Assembly (NCBI RefSeq): GCF_004216575.1
Contig: NZ_SGWW01000006.1
Coordinates: 27,564 to 91,563, forward strand
Origin: Microcella putealis
GTDB taxonomy: Bacteria > Actinomycetota > Actinomycetes > Actinomycetales > Microbacteriaceae
Length of the DNA stretch: 64,000 nt
Direction: 5' to 3'
This document shows positions 54,789 to 64,000 of this stretch, piece by piece. Made by a program: the position numbers and the translations under genes. The notes beneath the pieces are model-generated. The model saw only the letters and a program-made list of their open reading frames with translations, was not told the DNA's origin and did no database searches. Each line of letters starts with the position of its first letter. Positions within the stretch are counted from its first letter, which is position 1.

Positions 54789-56258
54789 ATGCAAGCGCTT
54801 GCACACCGCGCGGGCCGCAGAGTTGCCGCCGCCGGAATCGCCCTCGTCACCTCGATCGCCCTGCTCGCCGGGTGCACCCCGGCCACGACGGCGCCGCAGC
54901 CGCAGGGTACGCGCGATGCAGGCATCCTGCTGTTTCAGTGGACCTGGAACGCAATCGCCGACGAGTGCGAGCACCTCGGCGAGGCGGGCATCGACTGGGT
55001 GCTGACGAGCCCGCCCCAAGAGCATGTTGTGCGCGACGAGTGGTGGGTGCACTACCAGCCCGTGAGCTACCGCATCGAGTCTCGGCTCGGCACGCGCGAC
55101 GAGTTCGCGGCCATGGTCTCGACGTGCGCCGAGCACGACGTCGACATCGTCGCCGACGCCGTCGTCAACCACATGACGGGGCTCGGCACGGCGGGCGTCG
55201 GCTGGGCGGGCAGCGACTACGAGCATTACGCCTACCCCGGCATCTGGGGGCCCGACGACTTCCACCAGTGCACCGAGTCGCCGACCGGCGACATCATTGA
55301 CTACCGCAACGCCGACGAGGTTCGCTACTGCGAGCTCGTGAACCTCGCCGACCTCGCAACCGGCACCGAGCGCGTGCGCGAGGGCCTGCGCGCCTACCTC
55401 GACGATCTGCTGTCGCTCGGGGTGGCGGGGTTCCGCATCGACGCGGCGAAGCACATGGAGCCGGCCGACATCACCGCGATCACGGCGGGGTTGCCCGACG
55501 AGGTGCGCGTGTATCAGGAGGTGATTCGGGCATCCGGAGAGCCAATTCAGCCCGAGGACTACCTCGACAACGGGCCGTCGTGGGAGTTCCTCTACGCGCG
55601 CACGGTGAAGAGCATGGTCGACTCGGGGGCACTCAACCCCGACGTCGTGTTCGGCCCAGACGGCGGCTCAGTGCCGAGCGAGCTCGCCATCTCGTTCGTC
55701 GACAACCACGACACCGAGCGCAACGGCGAGACCCTCTCGTACAAGGACGGCGATCGCTATCTGCTCGCGCTCGCCTTCCTGCTCGCGCACCCGTACGGCA
55801 CGCCCCAGCTCATGAGCGGCTACGCCTTCGAAGGGCGGGATGCTGCGCCCCCGCTTCGGGAGGACGGTCGCGTCGTCGACGCCTCGTGCGAGTTCGCGAA
55901 CGACGGGCCGCAGCCGCGCTACGAACCTGGCGAGTGGGTGTGCCCGCACCGCTGGACGGGCGTTGAGGGCATGCTCGCCTTCCGCTCGGCGGTCGGCGAG
56001 GCTCCGCTCACCGACAGCGTGCGCTTCGACGGCGACCTGCGCGCACTCTCGGGCTTCGGTCGCGGTGAGTACGGCTACATCGCGTTCAACGCCGGGCCGC
56101 TCGCACTGACGAGCACGTTCGAGACGTCACTGCGGGCGGGCACCTACACCGATGTGCTGTCGGGCACGGCGATCGAGGTCGACGACGACGGGCGCTTCGC
56201 CGCCGAGGTGCCGGGCAACGGGTTCGTCGCCCTGCACGTTGGCGCTGTGGAACGCTAG
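54789..56258 (+). CDS. Secreted alpha-amylase family lipoprotein (GH13)
   Basis: 489 residues. Lipobox (ALLAGC), then a GH13 barrel: [13 protein letters not shown] (region I), [10 protein letters not shown] (region II, nucleophile Asp), VYQEVIRAS (region III, acid Glu) and [12 protein letters not shown] (region IV Asp), then a C-terminal beta domain. It resembles alpha-amylases of animal/Streptomyces type acting on starch outside the cell. The ATG follows a TAGACT box by 6 bases, so the mRNA is leaderless, and a LacI-type palindrome covers the start codon. The stop overlaps the ABC exporter gene by 4 bases. Confidence 0.93.
   Translation: MQALAHRAGRRVAAAGIALVTSIALLAGCTPATTAPQPQGTRDAGILLFQWTWNAIADECEHLGEAGIDWVLTSPPQEHVVRDEWWVHYQPVSYRIESRLGTRDEFAAMVSTCAEHDVDIVADAVVNHMTGLGTAGVGWAGSDYEHYAYPGIWGPDDFHQCTESPTGDIIDYRNADEVRYCELVNLADLATGTERVREGLRAYLDDLLSLGVAGFRIDAAKHMEPADITAITAGLPDEVRVYQEVIRASGEPIQPEDYLDNGPSWEFLYARTVKSMVDSGALNPDVVFGPDGGSVPSELAISFVDNHDTERNGETLSYKDGDRYLLALAFLLAHPYGTPQLMSGYAFEGRDAAPPLREDGRVVDASCEFANDGPQPRYEPGEWVCPHRWTGVEGMLAFRSAVGEAPLTDSVRFDGDLRALSGFGRGEYGYIAFNAGPLALTSTFETSLRAGTYTDVLSGTAIEVDDDGRFAAEVPGNGFVALHVGAVER
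54790..54803 (+). promoter_or_regulatory. LacI-family-like operator on the amylase start codon
   Basis: Perfect 14-bp palindrome TGCAAGCGCTTGCA, sharing bases with the ATG (54789-54791). The central GCGC and outer TGCAA/TTGCA are classic for LacI/GalR regulators of sugar genes. With a TAGACT -10 box at 54777-54782 the transcript would start at or beside the operator, so binding would block initiation. Confidence 0.8.
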
Positions 56259-58063
56259 ACGAGTGACTCGCGCCAGGCGGCGTGCAGCTGCGCGAACTTG
56301 CCGGCCCCGGCGATGAGCTCGGCGGGGCTGCCGTCTTCGATGATGCGGCCGTGCTCCATGACGAGCACCCGGTCAGCGATCGCCACCGTTGACAGGCGGT
56401 GCGCGATGATGACCGCGGTGCGGTCGGCGAGCAGGGTCTGCAGCGCCTCCTGCACCAGGCGCTCGCTCGGAATGTCGAGCGACGCCGTGGCCTCATCGAG
56501 GATCAGCACCGTCGGGTTCGCGAGGAACGCCCGCGCGAACGAGATCAGCTGGCGCTGCCCCGCCGACACGCGCCCGCCGCGCTTGTTCACGTCGGTCTCG
56601 TAGCCGTTCGGCAGCGAGCTGATGAACTCGTGCGCGCCGACCGCGCGGGCGGCAGCCTCGACCTCCTCCCGCGTGGCGTCGGGCTTGCCGAGGGCGATGT
56701 TGTCGGCCACAGTGCCCGAGAACAGGTACGCCTCCTGCGTGACCATGACGATCGCGCGGCGCAGGTCTTTCGGATGCAGCTTGCGCAGGTCGACGCCGTC
56801 GAGCGTCACGCGCCCCTCGCTCGGGTCGTAGAAGCGGGCAATGAGCTTCGCGAGAGTCGACTTGCCGGCCCCCGTCGTGCCGACAAGCGCGATCGTCTGC
56901 CCCGCCGGAATATCGAGGTCGAAGTCGGGCAGCACCACCGTGTCCTCGTTGTAGGCAAAGCGCACGCTCTCGAAGCGCACGTGACCCTTCGCCTGCCAGA
57001 GGTCGATCGGGGTGGTCGGGTCGGGCACGGAGGGCGACTCCTCCAGCACGCCCGAGATCTTCTCGAGCGCGGCGGCGGCCGACTGGTACGAGTTGTAGAA
57101 CATGGCCATCTCTTCGGCGGGGCCGAAAAAGTTGCGCACGTACAAGAGCACCGCGATGAGCACGCCGATCTGCAGCGAGCCGTCGACGACGCGGAAGGCC
57201 CCCCACAGCAGGGCGCCGGCGACCGCGACGTTGCCGATGAGCACGAGACCCGGGTCGAAGATGCCGAACAGCTGGATCACGCGAGCGTTGGCGTGCCGGT
57301 ACTGCTCGACGTGGTCGCCGAACTCGCGCGCGTTGCGCGGCTCTTTGCGGAACGCCTTCACAGCGCGGATGCCCGTCATCGTTTCGACGAAGTGCACGAT
57401 CAGGCGCGCGGACGCCACGCGCGTCAGGCGGAACATCTTCTGCGAGCGCACCTGGAACCAGCGCGTCAGCATCAGCAACGGAATCAGCGCCGCGGCCAGC
57501 ACGAGCCCGCTCGGCGCGTCGAGCAGAATCAGCGCACCGGCCGTGAACCCCATGTAGAGCAGGCCAGACACCAGCTGGTTAATGCCCGAGTCGAGCAGCT
57601 CGCGAATCGAGTCGAGATCGCTCGTCTGGCGCGAGATGATGCGGCCCGAGGTGTACGACTCGTGAAACTCGAGGCTCAGGTTCTGGGTGTGCAGGAAGAC
57701 ACGCTTGCGCAGGTCGAGCAGGATCGCCTGGCTGATGCGCGCACTCATCACCTGGTACCAGGCGATCGTGGCGGCGCCGACGAGGGCGGCGAAAACGAAA
57801 CCGGCGACGATGAGCGCGATGGGCATCCAATCGCCGTTGTCGGCGACGGCCGGCAGGCCCTGGTCGATGCCGCGAGCGATGAGGAACGGGCCAGCGACCT
57901 GCAGCGCCGTCGAGAACACGACGACGACCATCGCGAACACGATGCGGCCGCGCACGGGGCGCAACAGCGAGCCGAGCAGTCGCAGCGAGCGTTGGCGAAT
58001 CTGGCGCGACTCGTCTTTCGTGTAATTGTCGCGCTCTTCTCCGGCGACACCGAGAACGCTCAT
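56255..58063 (-). CDS. ABC exporter half-transporter, consensus ATP site
   Basis: 602 residues: six-helix membrane domain then an ATP-binding cassette with Walker [15 protein letters not shown], signature [16 protein letters not shown], Walker [12 protein letters not shown] with the catalytic Glu, and the H-loop IIAHRLST. It pairs with the following gene, with which it overlaps (ATGA). Domain order and the pairing with a degenerate partner match heterodimeric exporters such as TM287/288 or BmrCD. Drug or lipid export is possible; the substrate is unknown. Stop overlaps the amylase gene by 4 bases. Confidence 0.93.
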   Translation of the reverse strand: MSVLGVAGEERDNYTKDESRQIRQRSLRLLGSLLRPVRGRIVFAMVVVVFSTALQVAGPFLIARGIDQGLPAVADNGDWMPIALIVAGFVFAALVGAATIAWYQVMSARISQAILLDLRKRVFLHTQNLSLEFHESYTSGRIISRQTSDLDSIRELLDSGINQLVSGLLYMGFTAGALILLDAPSGLVLAAALIPLLMLTRWFQVRSQKMFRLTRVASARLIVHFVETMTGIRAVKAFRKEPRNAREFGDHVEQYRHANARVIQLFGIFDPGLVLIGNVAVAGALLWGAFRVVDGSLQIGVLIAVLLYVRNFFGPAEEMAMFYNSYQSAAAALEKISGVLEESPSVPDPTTPIDLWQAKGHVRFESVRFAYNEDTVVLPDFDLDIPAGQTIALVGTTGAGKSTLAKLIARFYDPSEGRVTLDGVDLRKLHPKDLRRAIVMVTQEAYLFSGTVADNIALGKPDATREEVEAAARAVGAHEFISSLPNGYETDVNKRGGRVSAGQRQLISFARAFLANPTVLILDEATASLDIPSERLVQEALQTLLADRTAVIIAHRLSTVAIADRVLVMEHGRIIEDGSPAELIAGAGKFAQLHAAWRESLV

Positions 58064-60006
58064 CGCTTCACCTCCCCGTCTCGTTCGAATCCGTCTTTGT
58101 CGATGACGCGGGCTTCGCGCACCGTGGCCTCCTGCACGCGGGAGGCCTCCTCCGCCAGGCGCAGCTCACGCTCGTCGCGCTCGATCTGCGCGAGCTCTTC
58201 GTCTTCGAGGGAGGAGATGACGTAGCGGTAATGCTCGTTGCGGGCGAGCAGCTCACTGTGGGTGCCGACGTCGGTGATGCGCCCCTCCTCGAGCAGTGCG
58301 ACGCGATCGGCCATCTGCACGGTCGACGGGCGGTGGGCGACGATGAGGCCCGTGGTGGTCGCGAGCACGCGGCGCAGTGCGGCCTCGACGAGCGCCTCGG
58401 TGTCGACATCGAGGGCGCTCAGGGGGTCGTCGAGCACGAGCACGTCGGGCTTGGCGGCCACCGCGCGGGCCAGCGCAAGACGCTGACGCTGGCCACCCGA
58501 GAGGCTCATGCCCTCTTCGCCGACGACCGTGTCGGCGCCCTCGGGCAGGTCGTAGACGAAGCCGGCCTGCGCGATGTCGAGCGCCTCGGCCAGCACGCGG
58601 TCGGCTTCGGCCTCCACGGCAGGGTCATCGCCCGCAAGCTCGGGCCGGCCCAGCAGCACGTTGTCGCGCACGCTCGAGGAGAACAGCGTCGCGTCTTCGA
58701 ACGCCATCGCGATGCGGCGGCGCAACTCTTCGCGCGTCAGCTCACGAATGTCGACGCCGTCGAGCAGGATGCGCCCGCCCGTCACGTCGTACAGGCGCGT
58801 CGTCAGGGCGGTCAGCGTGGTCTTGCCGCTGCCCGTGATGCCGACAAGCGCCATCGTCTCACCCGGCTCCAGCTCGAGCTGGATGCCGTCGAGCTGGTCG
58901 CGCTGGGACGCGGGCGCGTCTTGGTAGCGGAACCGCGCATCCTCAAAAACGAGGCGGCCGACCGGCTGCTCGACGGTGACCGGATGCTCGGGGTCGGTGA
59001 TCGTGTTCGTCTCGTCCATGACGTCAAAGAAGCGGTCGACGGCGCTGCGGGTGTCGAACGTCATGGCCAGCAGGAAGCCGATCGACTCGATCGGGAAGCG
59101 CAGCACTGTCGCGGTCGCAAAGTAGGCGAGCAGCTGGCCGACCGTGAGCTGCTCGGCGGCGGCGAGCGCGACGCCCCCCAGTAGCGACAGAGCGAATGCC
59201 GCGTCGGGAATGAGCACGAGCCAGAACCAGATGCCGGCAATCGCCTTGGCCTTGCGAATCTCCATTCCGCGCAGCAGTTCGGCCTGGTCGGCGAACTTTA
59301 GCAGCGAGTGCTTGCCGCGGCCAAACGCCTTCAGAACGCGAATACCGTGCACGCTCTCTTCGACGGCCGTCGCGAGGTCGCCCTGCTGGTCTTGCACGCG
59401 GCGGGCAATGACCGAGTACTTCTTCTCGAAGACATAGCCGTATACCCAGATCGGAATGGAGGTGACGAAGAACAGCAGGCCGAGCCAGATGCTCCAGTTC
59501 AGCAGCACGACGATGCCGATCAGGATCGTGATGACGTTGACGACGAGAAGTACCAGGCCGAACGAGATCCAGCGGCGGATGAGGTTCAGGTCGCTGACCG
59601 CGCGCGACAGCAGCTGCCCCGACTGCCAGCGGTCGTGGAAGGCGACGGGCAGGTCTTGCAGCTTCGCGTACAGGCCGTTGCGCATGCGGGCCTCGATGTG
59701 CGTGCCGGGCGTCAGCACGAGCCAGCGGCGCAGCATGATCATGGCCGCTTCAATCACGCCGAGCGCGAGCACGATGCCCACGGCCGGCCAGATGCCGACC
59801 GAGTTGCCGTCGGCGAGCGGACCGTCGACGAGGCCCTGCAGCACGATCGGGATCAGCAGGCTGACCACTCCACCGGCGAGGGCGGCGGCCATGCCGGCGA
59901 TGATCCACGGCACCGCAGGCTTTGCGTACGGGTAGATGCGCGCGATGGCGCGGAACGTACTGAGTTCGCTCTTGCGGGGCGCGGCGGGGGCGTCAGCGGT
60001 CGTCAC
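58060..60006 (-). CDS. ABC exporter half-transporter, degenerate ATP site
   Basis: 648 residues with the same plan: six helices ([20 protein letters not shown] among them) and a cassette with Walker [15 protein letters not shown], signature [14 protein letters not shown] and H-loop IVAHRPS. The Walker B Glu is replaced: [12 protein letters not shown] instead of LDEATSALD, so this half binds but may not hydrolyse ATP. A 50-residue hydrophilic C-terminal tail ([17 protein letters not shown]) is extra. First gene of the pair; the 230 bases to the divergent membrane-protein gene hold no strong repeat. Confidence 0.93.
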   Translation of the reverse strand: MTTADAPAAPRKSELSTFRAIARIYPYAKPAVPWIIAGMAAALAGGVVSLLIPIVLQGLVDGPLADGNSVGIWPAVGIVLALGVIEAAMIMLRRWLVLTPGTHIEARMRNGLYAKLQDLPVAFHDRWQSGQLLSRAVSDLNLIRRWISFGLVLLVVNVITILIGIVVLLNWSIWLGLLFFVTSIPIWVYGYVFEKKYSVIARRVQDQQGDLATAVEESVHGIRVLKAFGRGKHSLLKFADQAELLRGMEIRKAKAIAGIWFWLVLIPDAAFALSLLGGVALAAAEQLTVGQLLAYFATATVLRFPIESIGFLLAMTFDTRSAVDRFFDVMDETNTITDPEHPVTVEQPVGRLVFEDARFRYQDAPASQRDQLDGIQLELEPGETMALVGITGSGKTTLTALTTRLYDVTGGRILLDGVDIRELTREELRRRIAMAFEDATLFSSSVRDNVLLGRPELAGDDPAVEAEADRVLAEALDIAQAGFVYDLPEGADTVVGEEGMSLSGGQRQRLALARAVAAKPDVLVLDDPLSALDVDTEALVEAALRRVLATTTGLIVAHRPSTVQMADRVALLEEGRITDVGTHSELLARNEHYRYVISSLEDEELAQIERDERELRLAEEASRVQEATVREARVIDKDGFERDGEVKR

Positions 60007-60236
60007 GACGTGGTTCCTCGTGTGTCAGGCACGGCGCGCTCGTGGCGCGTCGCGGTGTGGTGGGCGTCTCGCCGCACCGCTCTCAGAGGGTGTCCGGGCG
60101 CGGGCAGCCTTGCAGACTATCGGGTCAACGGTGGGGGCGCCAGCGGCAATTCCCGACGCGCCGACGCGAGTGCGAGCGGGTCCGAGGAATTGTGCAGTGT
60201 CGTTAAGATTCGGCGACCAATGGACATGACGTAAGT

Positions 60237-60809
60237 ATGGAAGAACTCGAACTCACACGAGCCCTCAATGCATCTCGCCCAGAGGTCGTCGAATCGTCGC
60301 AGATTGACGCACTGGCGAAAGCGACGGTTGTGGACAGTGCAAGAAAGCAAGCACCGCGACTAACCACGAAAGCCATCGGTGTTATCGCCGCCAGCCTGAT
60401 TGGCGGGATTACGCTCACGACAGGCGTCGCGTATGCGGCCCCACTGATCTCAGAGTGGTGGGCATGGACGCCGGCCGAGGATGCCGTTCTTACCACCAAT
60501 GCGTTCTTCGACGGAAACGCGTGGGTGCGGTGCGAGATCATGTTGTCCGTCACGACCGATGGGCAAACAGCCACTGATGACTCAGCGGCGCGCCTTCTCG
60601 AGGCACGCACCTTCATTGCATCGATTGACCCCGAAACGTACACATCTGACGCCGAGGCAATTCTCGAACGCGACCTCGATGCCTACCCGGATGAGATGAG
60701 GAATCTCGGCGTCGCCACCCAGATGGCGATCAGCCGCGACCTCGGCGAGCGCGGTTTCCTCGGTGAGGGCGTCTCTCTTGAATCGCGAGTCGATTGCACG
60801 GCACCGTGA
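60237..60809 (+). CDS. Single-pass membrane protein of unknown family
   Basis: 190 residues. A 40-residue charged cytoplasmic head (MEELELTRALNASRPEVVES), one transmembrane helix (residues 46-66, AIGVIAASLIGGITLTTGVAY), then an exported domain with two Cys (WVRCEIM and SRVDCTAP) that could form a disulfide. No known domain recognised. Its stop overlaps the sigma-factor gene (GTGA), so the two are made together and the head could act as a sigma-binding region, but it lacks a recognisable anti-sigma fold or HxxxCxxC zinc motif. Codon use looks more AT-rich than the neighbours, hinting at transfer. A TAAGAT box is at 60204. Confidence 0.7.
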   Translation: MEELELTRALNASRPEVVESSQIDALAKATVVDSARKQAPRLTTKAIGVIAASLIGGITLTTGVAYAAPLISEWWAWTPAEDAVLTTNAFFDGNAWVRCEIMLSVTTDGQTATDDSAARLLEARTFIASIDPETYTSDAEAILERDLDAYPDEMRNLGVATQMAISRDLGERGFLGEGVSLESRVDCTAP

Positions 60810-61396
60810 CGGCAGACGAATCGAATGAGGCTCGGGCTGAGCACATTCTGGTCGAGTGCTCCGCCGAACTGCTTCGATATTTTCAGAGACGCGTGTGCCC
60901 CGAGGAGGATGCCGCCGATCTCCTCTCGGAGCTGTCGATGACCGCCTGGCGAAAGCGGAAGGCGATCCCGCGCAGCGACGAAGAAGCCCGAATGTGGCTA
61001 TACGGGGTCGCGCGAAACACGCTCCGGAACTGGCAGCGTGGTCAGCGCCGCCACCGCGATAACGCGGCTCGACTGCGCGACGAAATCCGAGCACACTCCT
61101 CCGCACCTCCACTCGACGAGGTGCGGGAAGCTATCGCCCGCCTTCCCGTAAACCAGGCCGAGCTCGTCCGCCTTATTCACTGGGACGGTTTCAGTGTCGT
61201 TGACGCCGCCCGAGCCCTCGAGATTTCTGAGTCGACTGCTCGAGGCAGGTACCAGCGCGCGCGGATAAAGCTCGCCCAAGATCCCAGCATCACTGACCTC
61301 CGCCACGCCACGCCCGCATCACCGTCCACGGGCCAACGCACCGATCACGAGGTGACGGGCGATGCGATTAGTGGAAGAAGTGACGCTCGCCCGTGA
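60806..61396 (+). CDS. ECF-type RNA polymerase sigma factor
   Basis: About 196 residues. Sigma region 2 ([39 protein letters not shown]) and region 4 ([45 protein letters not shown]), the ECF layout; a 35-residue unstructured tail follows. It would redirect RNA polymerase on a signal, possibly sensed by the membrane protein encoded just upstream. GTG at 60806 overlaps that gene's stop; TTG at 60794 is an alternative. Its 3' end overlaps the convergent purH gene by 29 bases. Confidence 0.85.
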   Translation: MTADESNEARAEHILVECSAELLRYFQRRVCPEEDAADLLSELSMTAWRKRKAIPRSDEEARMWLYGVARNTLRNWQRGQRRHRDNAARLRDEIRAHSSAPPLDEVREAIARLPVNQAELVRLIHWDGFSVVDAARALEISESTARGRYQRARIKLAQDPSITDLRHATPASPSTGQRTDHEVTGDAISGRSDARP

Positions 61397-62969
61397 GGTA
61401 CATCGTCACGCCGGCGGCCTGGGCCGCGGCGATGACTTCCTCGTCGCGCACCGAGCCGCCGGGCTGCACGACGGCGCGCACGCCGGCATTGATCAGCACC
61501 TGCAGGCCGTCGGCAAACGGGAAGAACGCGTCGGAGGCGGCGACCGACCCGGCGGCCCGCTCCCCCGCGCGCGTCACGGCGAGGTGGCACGAGTCGACCC
61601 GGTTGACCTGGCCCATGCCGACGCCGACCGACGCGCCGCCGTGAGCAAGCAGGATCGCGTTCGACTTCACGGCGCGGCAGGCCCGCCAGGCGAAGGCGAG
61701 GTCGGCAAGGGTCGCCTCGTTAGCCGCCTCGCCCGAGACGAGCTGCCAGGTGGCGGGGTCGGCGAAGTGGCGGTCGGGGCGCTGGGCAAGGAAGCCGCCC
61801 GACAGCTGCCGCAGCTCGAGCACCTCGGGCGCATAACCCTCGGGCAGCTGCAGCAGGCGCAGGTTCTTCTTCGCGGCGAGCACCTCGAGCGCGCCCTCGT
61901 CGAACCCGGGCGCGACGATGACCTCGGTGAAGATCGGGGCGATCGACTCGGCGGCCTCGCGCGTGATGGGACGGTTCGCGGCGATCACGCCGCCGAAGGC
62001 CGACACCGGGTCGCAGGCGTGCGCGGCCGCGTGCGCCTCGGCGATCGTGGCACCGACGGCGATGCCGCAGGGGTTCGCGTGCTTGATGATCGCGACGGCG
62101 GGCTCGTCGTGGTCGAAGGCGGCGCGCAGGGCTGCGTCGGCGTCGACGAAGTTGTTGTACGACATCTCTTTGCCGCCGAGCTGGGTCGCCTGGGCGATGC
62201 CCGTGCCACCCGCCGCCGGGTAGAGCGCCGCGGCCTGGTGGCTGTTCTCGCCGTAGCGCAGATCGGCCGCCTTATCGACGGCAATCCGGATGCTTGCGGG
62301 CAGGCCCGCAGTCTCGCTCGCCCCGTCCGCGTCCTGCTCCGCAACCCGCTCGGCGAGGTAGCTGGCGACCGCCGCATCGTACGCGGCGGTATGCGCGAAC
62401 GCCTTCGCGGCGAGGCGCGTGCGCAGCGCGAGATCCGCGCCGCCGGCGCGAACAGCATCCGTCACCGTGCCGTAGTCGGCCGGGTCAACGACGATCGCGA
62501 CGTTCGGATGGTTCTTCGCCGAGGCGCGCACCATCGCCGGGCCGCCGATGTCGATCTGCTCGACGACGGCGAGCGGCAAGGCACCCGACGCGACCGTCTC
62601 GACGAACGGGTACAGGTTCACGACGACGAGCTCGAAGGGCGCGAAGCCGAGCTCGGCGAGCTGGTGCTCGTGGCGCTCAAGCCGCAGGTCGGCCAAAAGC
62701 CCGGCGTGCACGGCGGGGTGCAGGGTCTTCACGCGGCCGTCGAGCGACTCGGGAAACCCGGTGATCTCGGACACCTCGGTGACGGGGTGACCGGCGGCGG
62801 CGATCGTCGCGGCGGTCGAACCGGTCGACACGAGCTCGACGCCCGCCTCGACGAGCGCGGCGGCCAGCTCGACGAGCCCCGTCTTGTCACTCACCGAGAT
62901 GAGGGCGCGGCGCACCGGGACGGTATCGCGGTGGCGGTAGTCGGCGGCGTTCGGGGTGGGGGCGGCCAC
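61368..62969 (-). CDS. purH: Bifunctional AICAR formyltransferase/IMP cyclohydrolase
   Basis: 533 residues. N-terminal MGS-like IMP cyclohydrolase ([59 protein letters not shown]) and C-terminal AICAR transformylase ([38 protein letters not shown], ending RHFFH). It uses formyl-THF to make FAICAR and closes the ring to IMP, the last two steps of purine synthesis. It follows purN by 42 bases. The AICAR it consumes is related to the ligand of the ZTP riboswitch found at glyA. Confidence 0.97.
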   Translation of the reverse strand: MAAPTPNAADYRHRDTVPVRRALISVSDKTGLVELAAALVEAGVELVSTGSTAATIAAAGHPVTEVSEITGFPESLDGRVKTLHPAVHAGLLADLRLERHEHQLAELGFAPFELVVVNLYPFVETVASGALPLAVVEQIDIGGPAMVRASAKNHPNVAIVVDPADYGTVTDAVRAGGADLALRTRLAAKAFAHTAAYDAAVASYLAERVAEQDADGASETAGLPASIRIAVDKAADLRYGENSHQAAALYPAAGGTGIAQATQLGGKEMSYNNFVDADAALRAAFDHDEPAVAIIKHANPCGIAVGATIAEAHAAAHACDPVSAFGGVIAANRPITREAAESIAPIFTEVIVAPGFDEGALEVLAAKKNLRLLQLPEGYAPEVLELRQLSGGFLAQRPDRHFADPATWQLVSGEAANEATLADLAFAWRACRAVKSNAILLAHGGASVGVGMGQVNRVDSCHLAVTRAGERAAGSVAASDAFFPFADGLQVLINAGVRAVVQPGGSVRDEEVIAAAQAAGVTMYLTGERHFFH

Positions 62970-63011
62970 GGTGCTCCTTTGTCGGGGTGTGTGCTGTTCG
63001 ACGCGGTGGGT

Positions 63012-63638
63012 CTACGTCGTGAGGTCAGGGTCGGGCTGAGCGTGACTGCTCGCCGCGATCGGGTCGAGCGCGATGGTGCCGTCGGCGATGCCGCGCACGA
63101 CGTCGGCGAGCAGACGACGCTCGACGGGCTTGATGCGGTCGTGCAGGGTGGCCTCGTCGTCGTCGGGCAGCACGGGTACGCGCTCCTGCGCGAGGATCGC
63201 CCCCGTGTCGACGCCCGTATCGACGAGGATGACGCTCGCGCCCGTCTCGGTGACGCCGGCGGCGAGGGCATCGCGCACGCCATGGGCGCCGGGAAACTCA
63301 GGCAGGTAGGCGGGGTGCGTGTTGATGAGCCGCGGCGCGAACGCGTCGACGGCACGCGGCGGCAAAAGACGCATGAGCCCCGACAGTACGACAAGATCGG
63401 GCTCGTGCACGGCGACGGCCGCAACCAGGGCGTCGCCCCAGCTCTCGCGATCAGGATGCGCGGCGAACGGTACGACGAACGCCGGGATTCCGCGCGCTCG
63501 CGCGTGATCGAGCCCGACCGCGTCGCGGTCGGCGCCGACGGCAACCACTTCGGCCGGAAAGCCCGGAGCGTCGCACTCGCCAAGCAGCGCGGCGAGGTTC
63601 GACCCGCCGCCCGAGATCAGCACGACGACCCGCAGCAC
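63012..63638 (-). CDS. purN: Phosphoribosylglycinamide formyltransferase
   Basis: 208 residues. [45 protein letters not shown] and [14 protein letters not shown] match PurN, with the catalytic Asn-x-His (INTHP) and Asp (GVDTG) present. The block that usually reads TGVTVHFVD reads TGASVILVD, so the His there is lost; this is seen elsewhere and is not catalytic. It formylates GAR with formyl-THF. Start ATG; no clear ribosome site but purN-purH order is conserved in Actinobacteria. Confidence 0.95.
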   Translation of the reverse strand: MLRVVVLISGGGSNLAALLGECDAPGFPAEVVAVGADRDAVGLDHARARGIPAFVVPFAAHPDRESWGDALVAAVAVHEPDLVVLSGLMRLLPPRAVDAFAPRLINTHPAYLPEFPGAHGVRDALAAGVTETGASVILVDTGVDTGAILAQERVPVLPDDDEATLHDRIKPVERRLLADVVRGIADGTIALDPIAASSHAQPDPDLTT

Positions 63639-63683
63639 GGGCTTAACGCTAGCGGCTGGCGGAGAGCCTCTCGGTCACCGCGG

Positions 63684-64000
63684 TTACATGCGCCCTGCGT
63701 AGTCGCGCGCCTCGTCGATTGACAGCCCCGGCCCCACCCAATTCACGTAGTAGCAGTCGCCAACGACGAAGTGGATCTGAATTTGACCGGGGTCTCCGAC
63801 GGGCAGGACGAGCCGAGGTTCGCCATCGACACGGACGACCGACGACTCCGGCCATGCAGACACATCGTCGTAGCCCTCCCCCGCAGCCACGCGGGCATCG
63901 CTGCCCACTGCCTGCGCCACCCGGTCGGGGCCATCGCCCCACTCGAAGCGGCTGGCCGCGCCTGCATCGTCGGTCTCGGACGGCGCGGCGTCCCCCGCAG
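63684..64000 (-). CDS. Hypothetical protein, C-terminal fragment (5' end outside window)
   Basis: The minus-strand frame is open to the window edge and ends at 63684. Readable residues include AAPSETDDAGAASRFEWGD at the 5' end and a PVGDPGQIQIHFVVGDCYYVNW block before the end EARDYAGRM. The acidic Ala-rich lead followed by a compact domain with one Cys resembles small lipoproteins, but no family is recognised. It lies 45 bases upstream of purN on the same strand. Confidence 0.6.
   Translation of the reverse strand, partial: AGDAAPSETDDAGAASRFEWGDGPDRVAQAVGSDARVAAGEGYDDVSAWPESSVVRVDGEPRLVLPVGDPGQIQIHFVVGDCYYVNWVGPGLSIDEARDYAGRM

Noticed and set aside
61362..63722. 786-codon open frame opposite purH and purN
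   Set aside because: Shadow of two well-identified genes; sequence composition is His/Arg/Gly-rich with no domain.

Overview
High-GC actinobacterial chromosome. Gene content, the GTGA/ATGA start-stop overlaps, the many predicted leaderless mRNAs and the lipoprotein repertoire fit the family Microbacteriaceae (a Microcella-like relative). That placement is from gene content and memory, not from a search. There is no rRNA, phage, transposase or CRISPR array. Most of the window is compact core genome.

Layout. 0-5 kb: end of a sensor kinase, a WXG100 protein, a stand-alone groEL with two tandem CIRCE operators, and an actinobacterial DUF3048 / LytR_C / DUF3263 cluster. 4.7-11.4 kb: a haem-binding lipoprotein facing an HtaA-type haem protein, a GNAT, msrB, a divergent flavin monooxygenase / FMN reductase pair, and two small transporters. 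11.4-28 kb: tRNA-Thr, a TAP-type lipoprotein hydrolase, holB-tmk-topA, a reduced Tad/Flp pilus cluster preceded by a 6C-type non-coding RNA, acs, ridA and a DUF4177 gene, a PASTA penicillin-binding protein, a phosphoesterase and tRNA-Pro. The order holB-topA-tad-6C-acs-ridA-ponA-phosphoesterase recalls the Rv3644c-Rv3683 region of Mycobacterium tuberculosis (from memory). 28-36 kb: tdk, a LuxR-type regulator with two sensor-like membrane proteins, a 5-oxoprolinase operon (pxpA, fused pxpBC) and an ABC-F ATPase. 36-42.6 kb: glyA-folD behind a ZTP riboswitch, an MFS exporter, purU, nagA and a DUF1349 gene. 42.7-49.7 kb: an extracytoplasmic flavin module made of two FMN-binding lipoproteins, a large subtilase, ApbE and a fused RnfD-like/flavin reductase membrane protein. 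49.7-54 kb: an hsp20 gene under both CIRCE and HAIR elements, a metal P-type ATPase downstream of a 39-residue Cys-rich protein with a CsoR-like operator, and icd with a palindrome at its promoter. 54-64 kb: a GNAT, a Cys-less alkyltransferase-like protein, a leaderless alpha-amylase lipoprotein with a LacI-type palindrome on its start codon, a heterodimeric ABC exporter, a membrane protein/sigma factor pair, purN-purH and a truncated gene.

One-carbon and purine metabolism recur: glyA, folD, purU, purN and purH make or consume folate one-carbon units, and the ZTP riboswitch links the glyA-folD operon to the AICAR step that purH catalyses. Heat-shock control recurs as well (groEL and hsp20 both carry CIRCE). 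The least explained pieces are the 81-bp palindromic element in frame inside pxpBC, the Cys-rich micro-protein with its CsoR-like switch, the subtilase inside the flavinylation locus, and the membrane protein/sigma pair.
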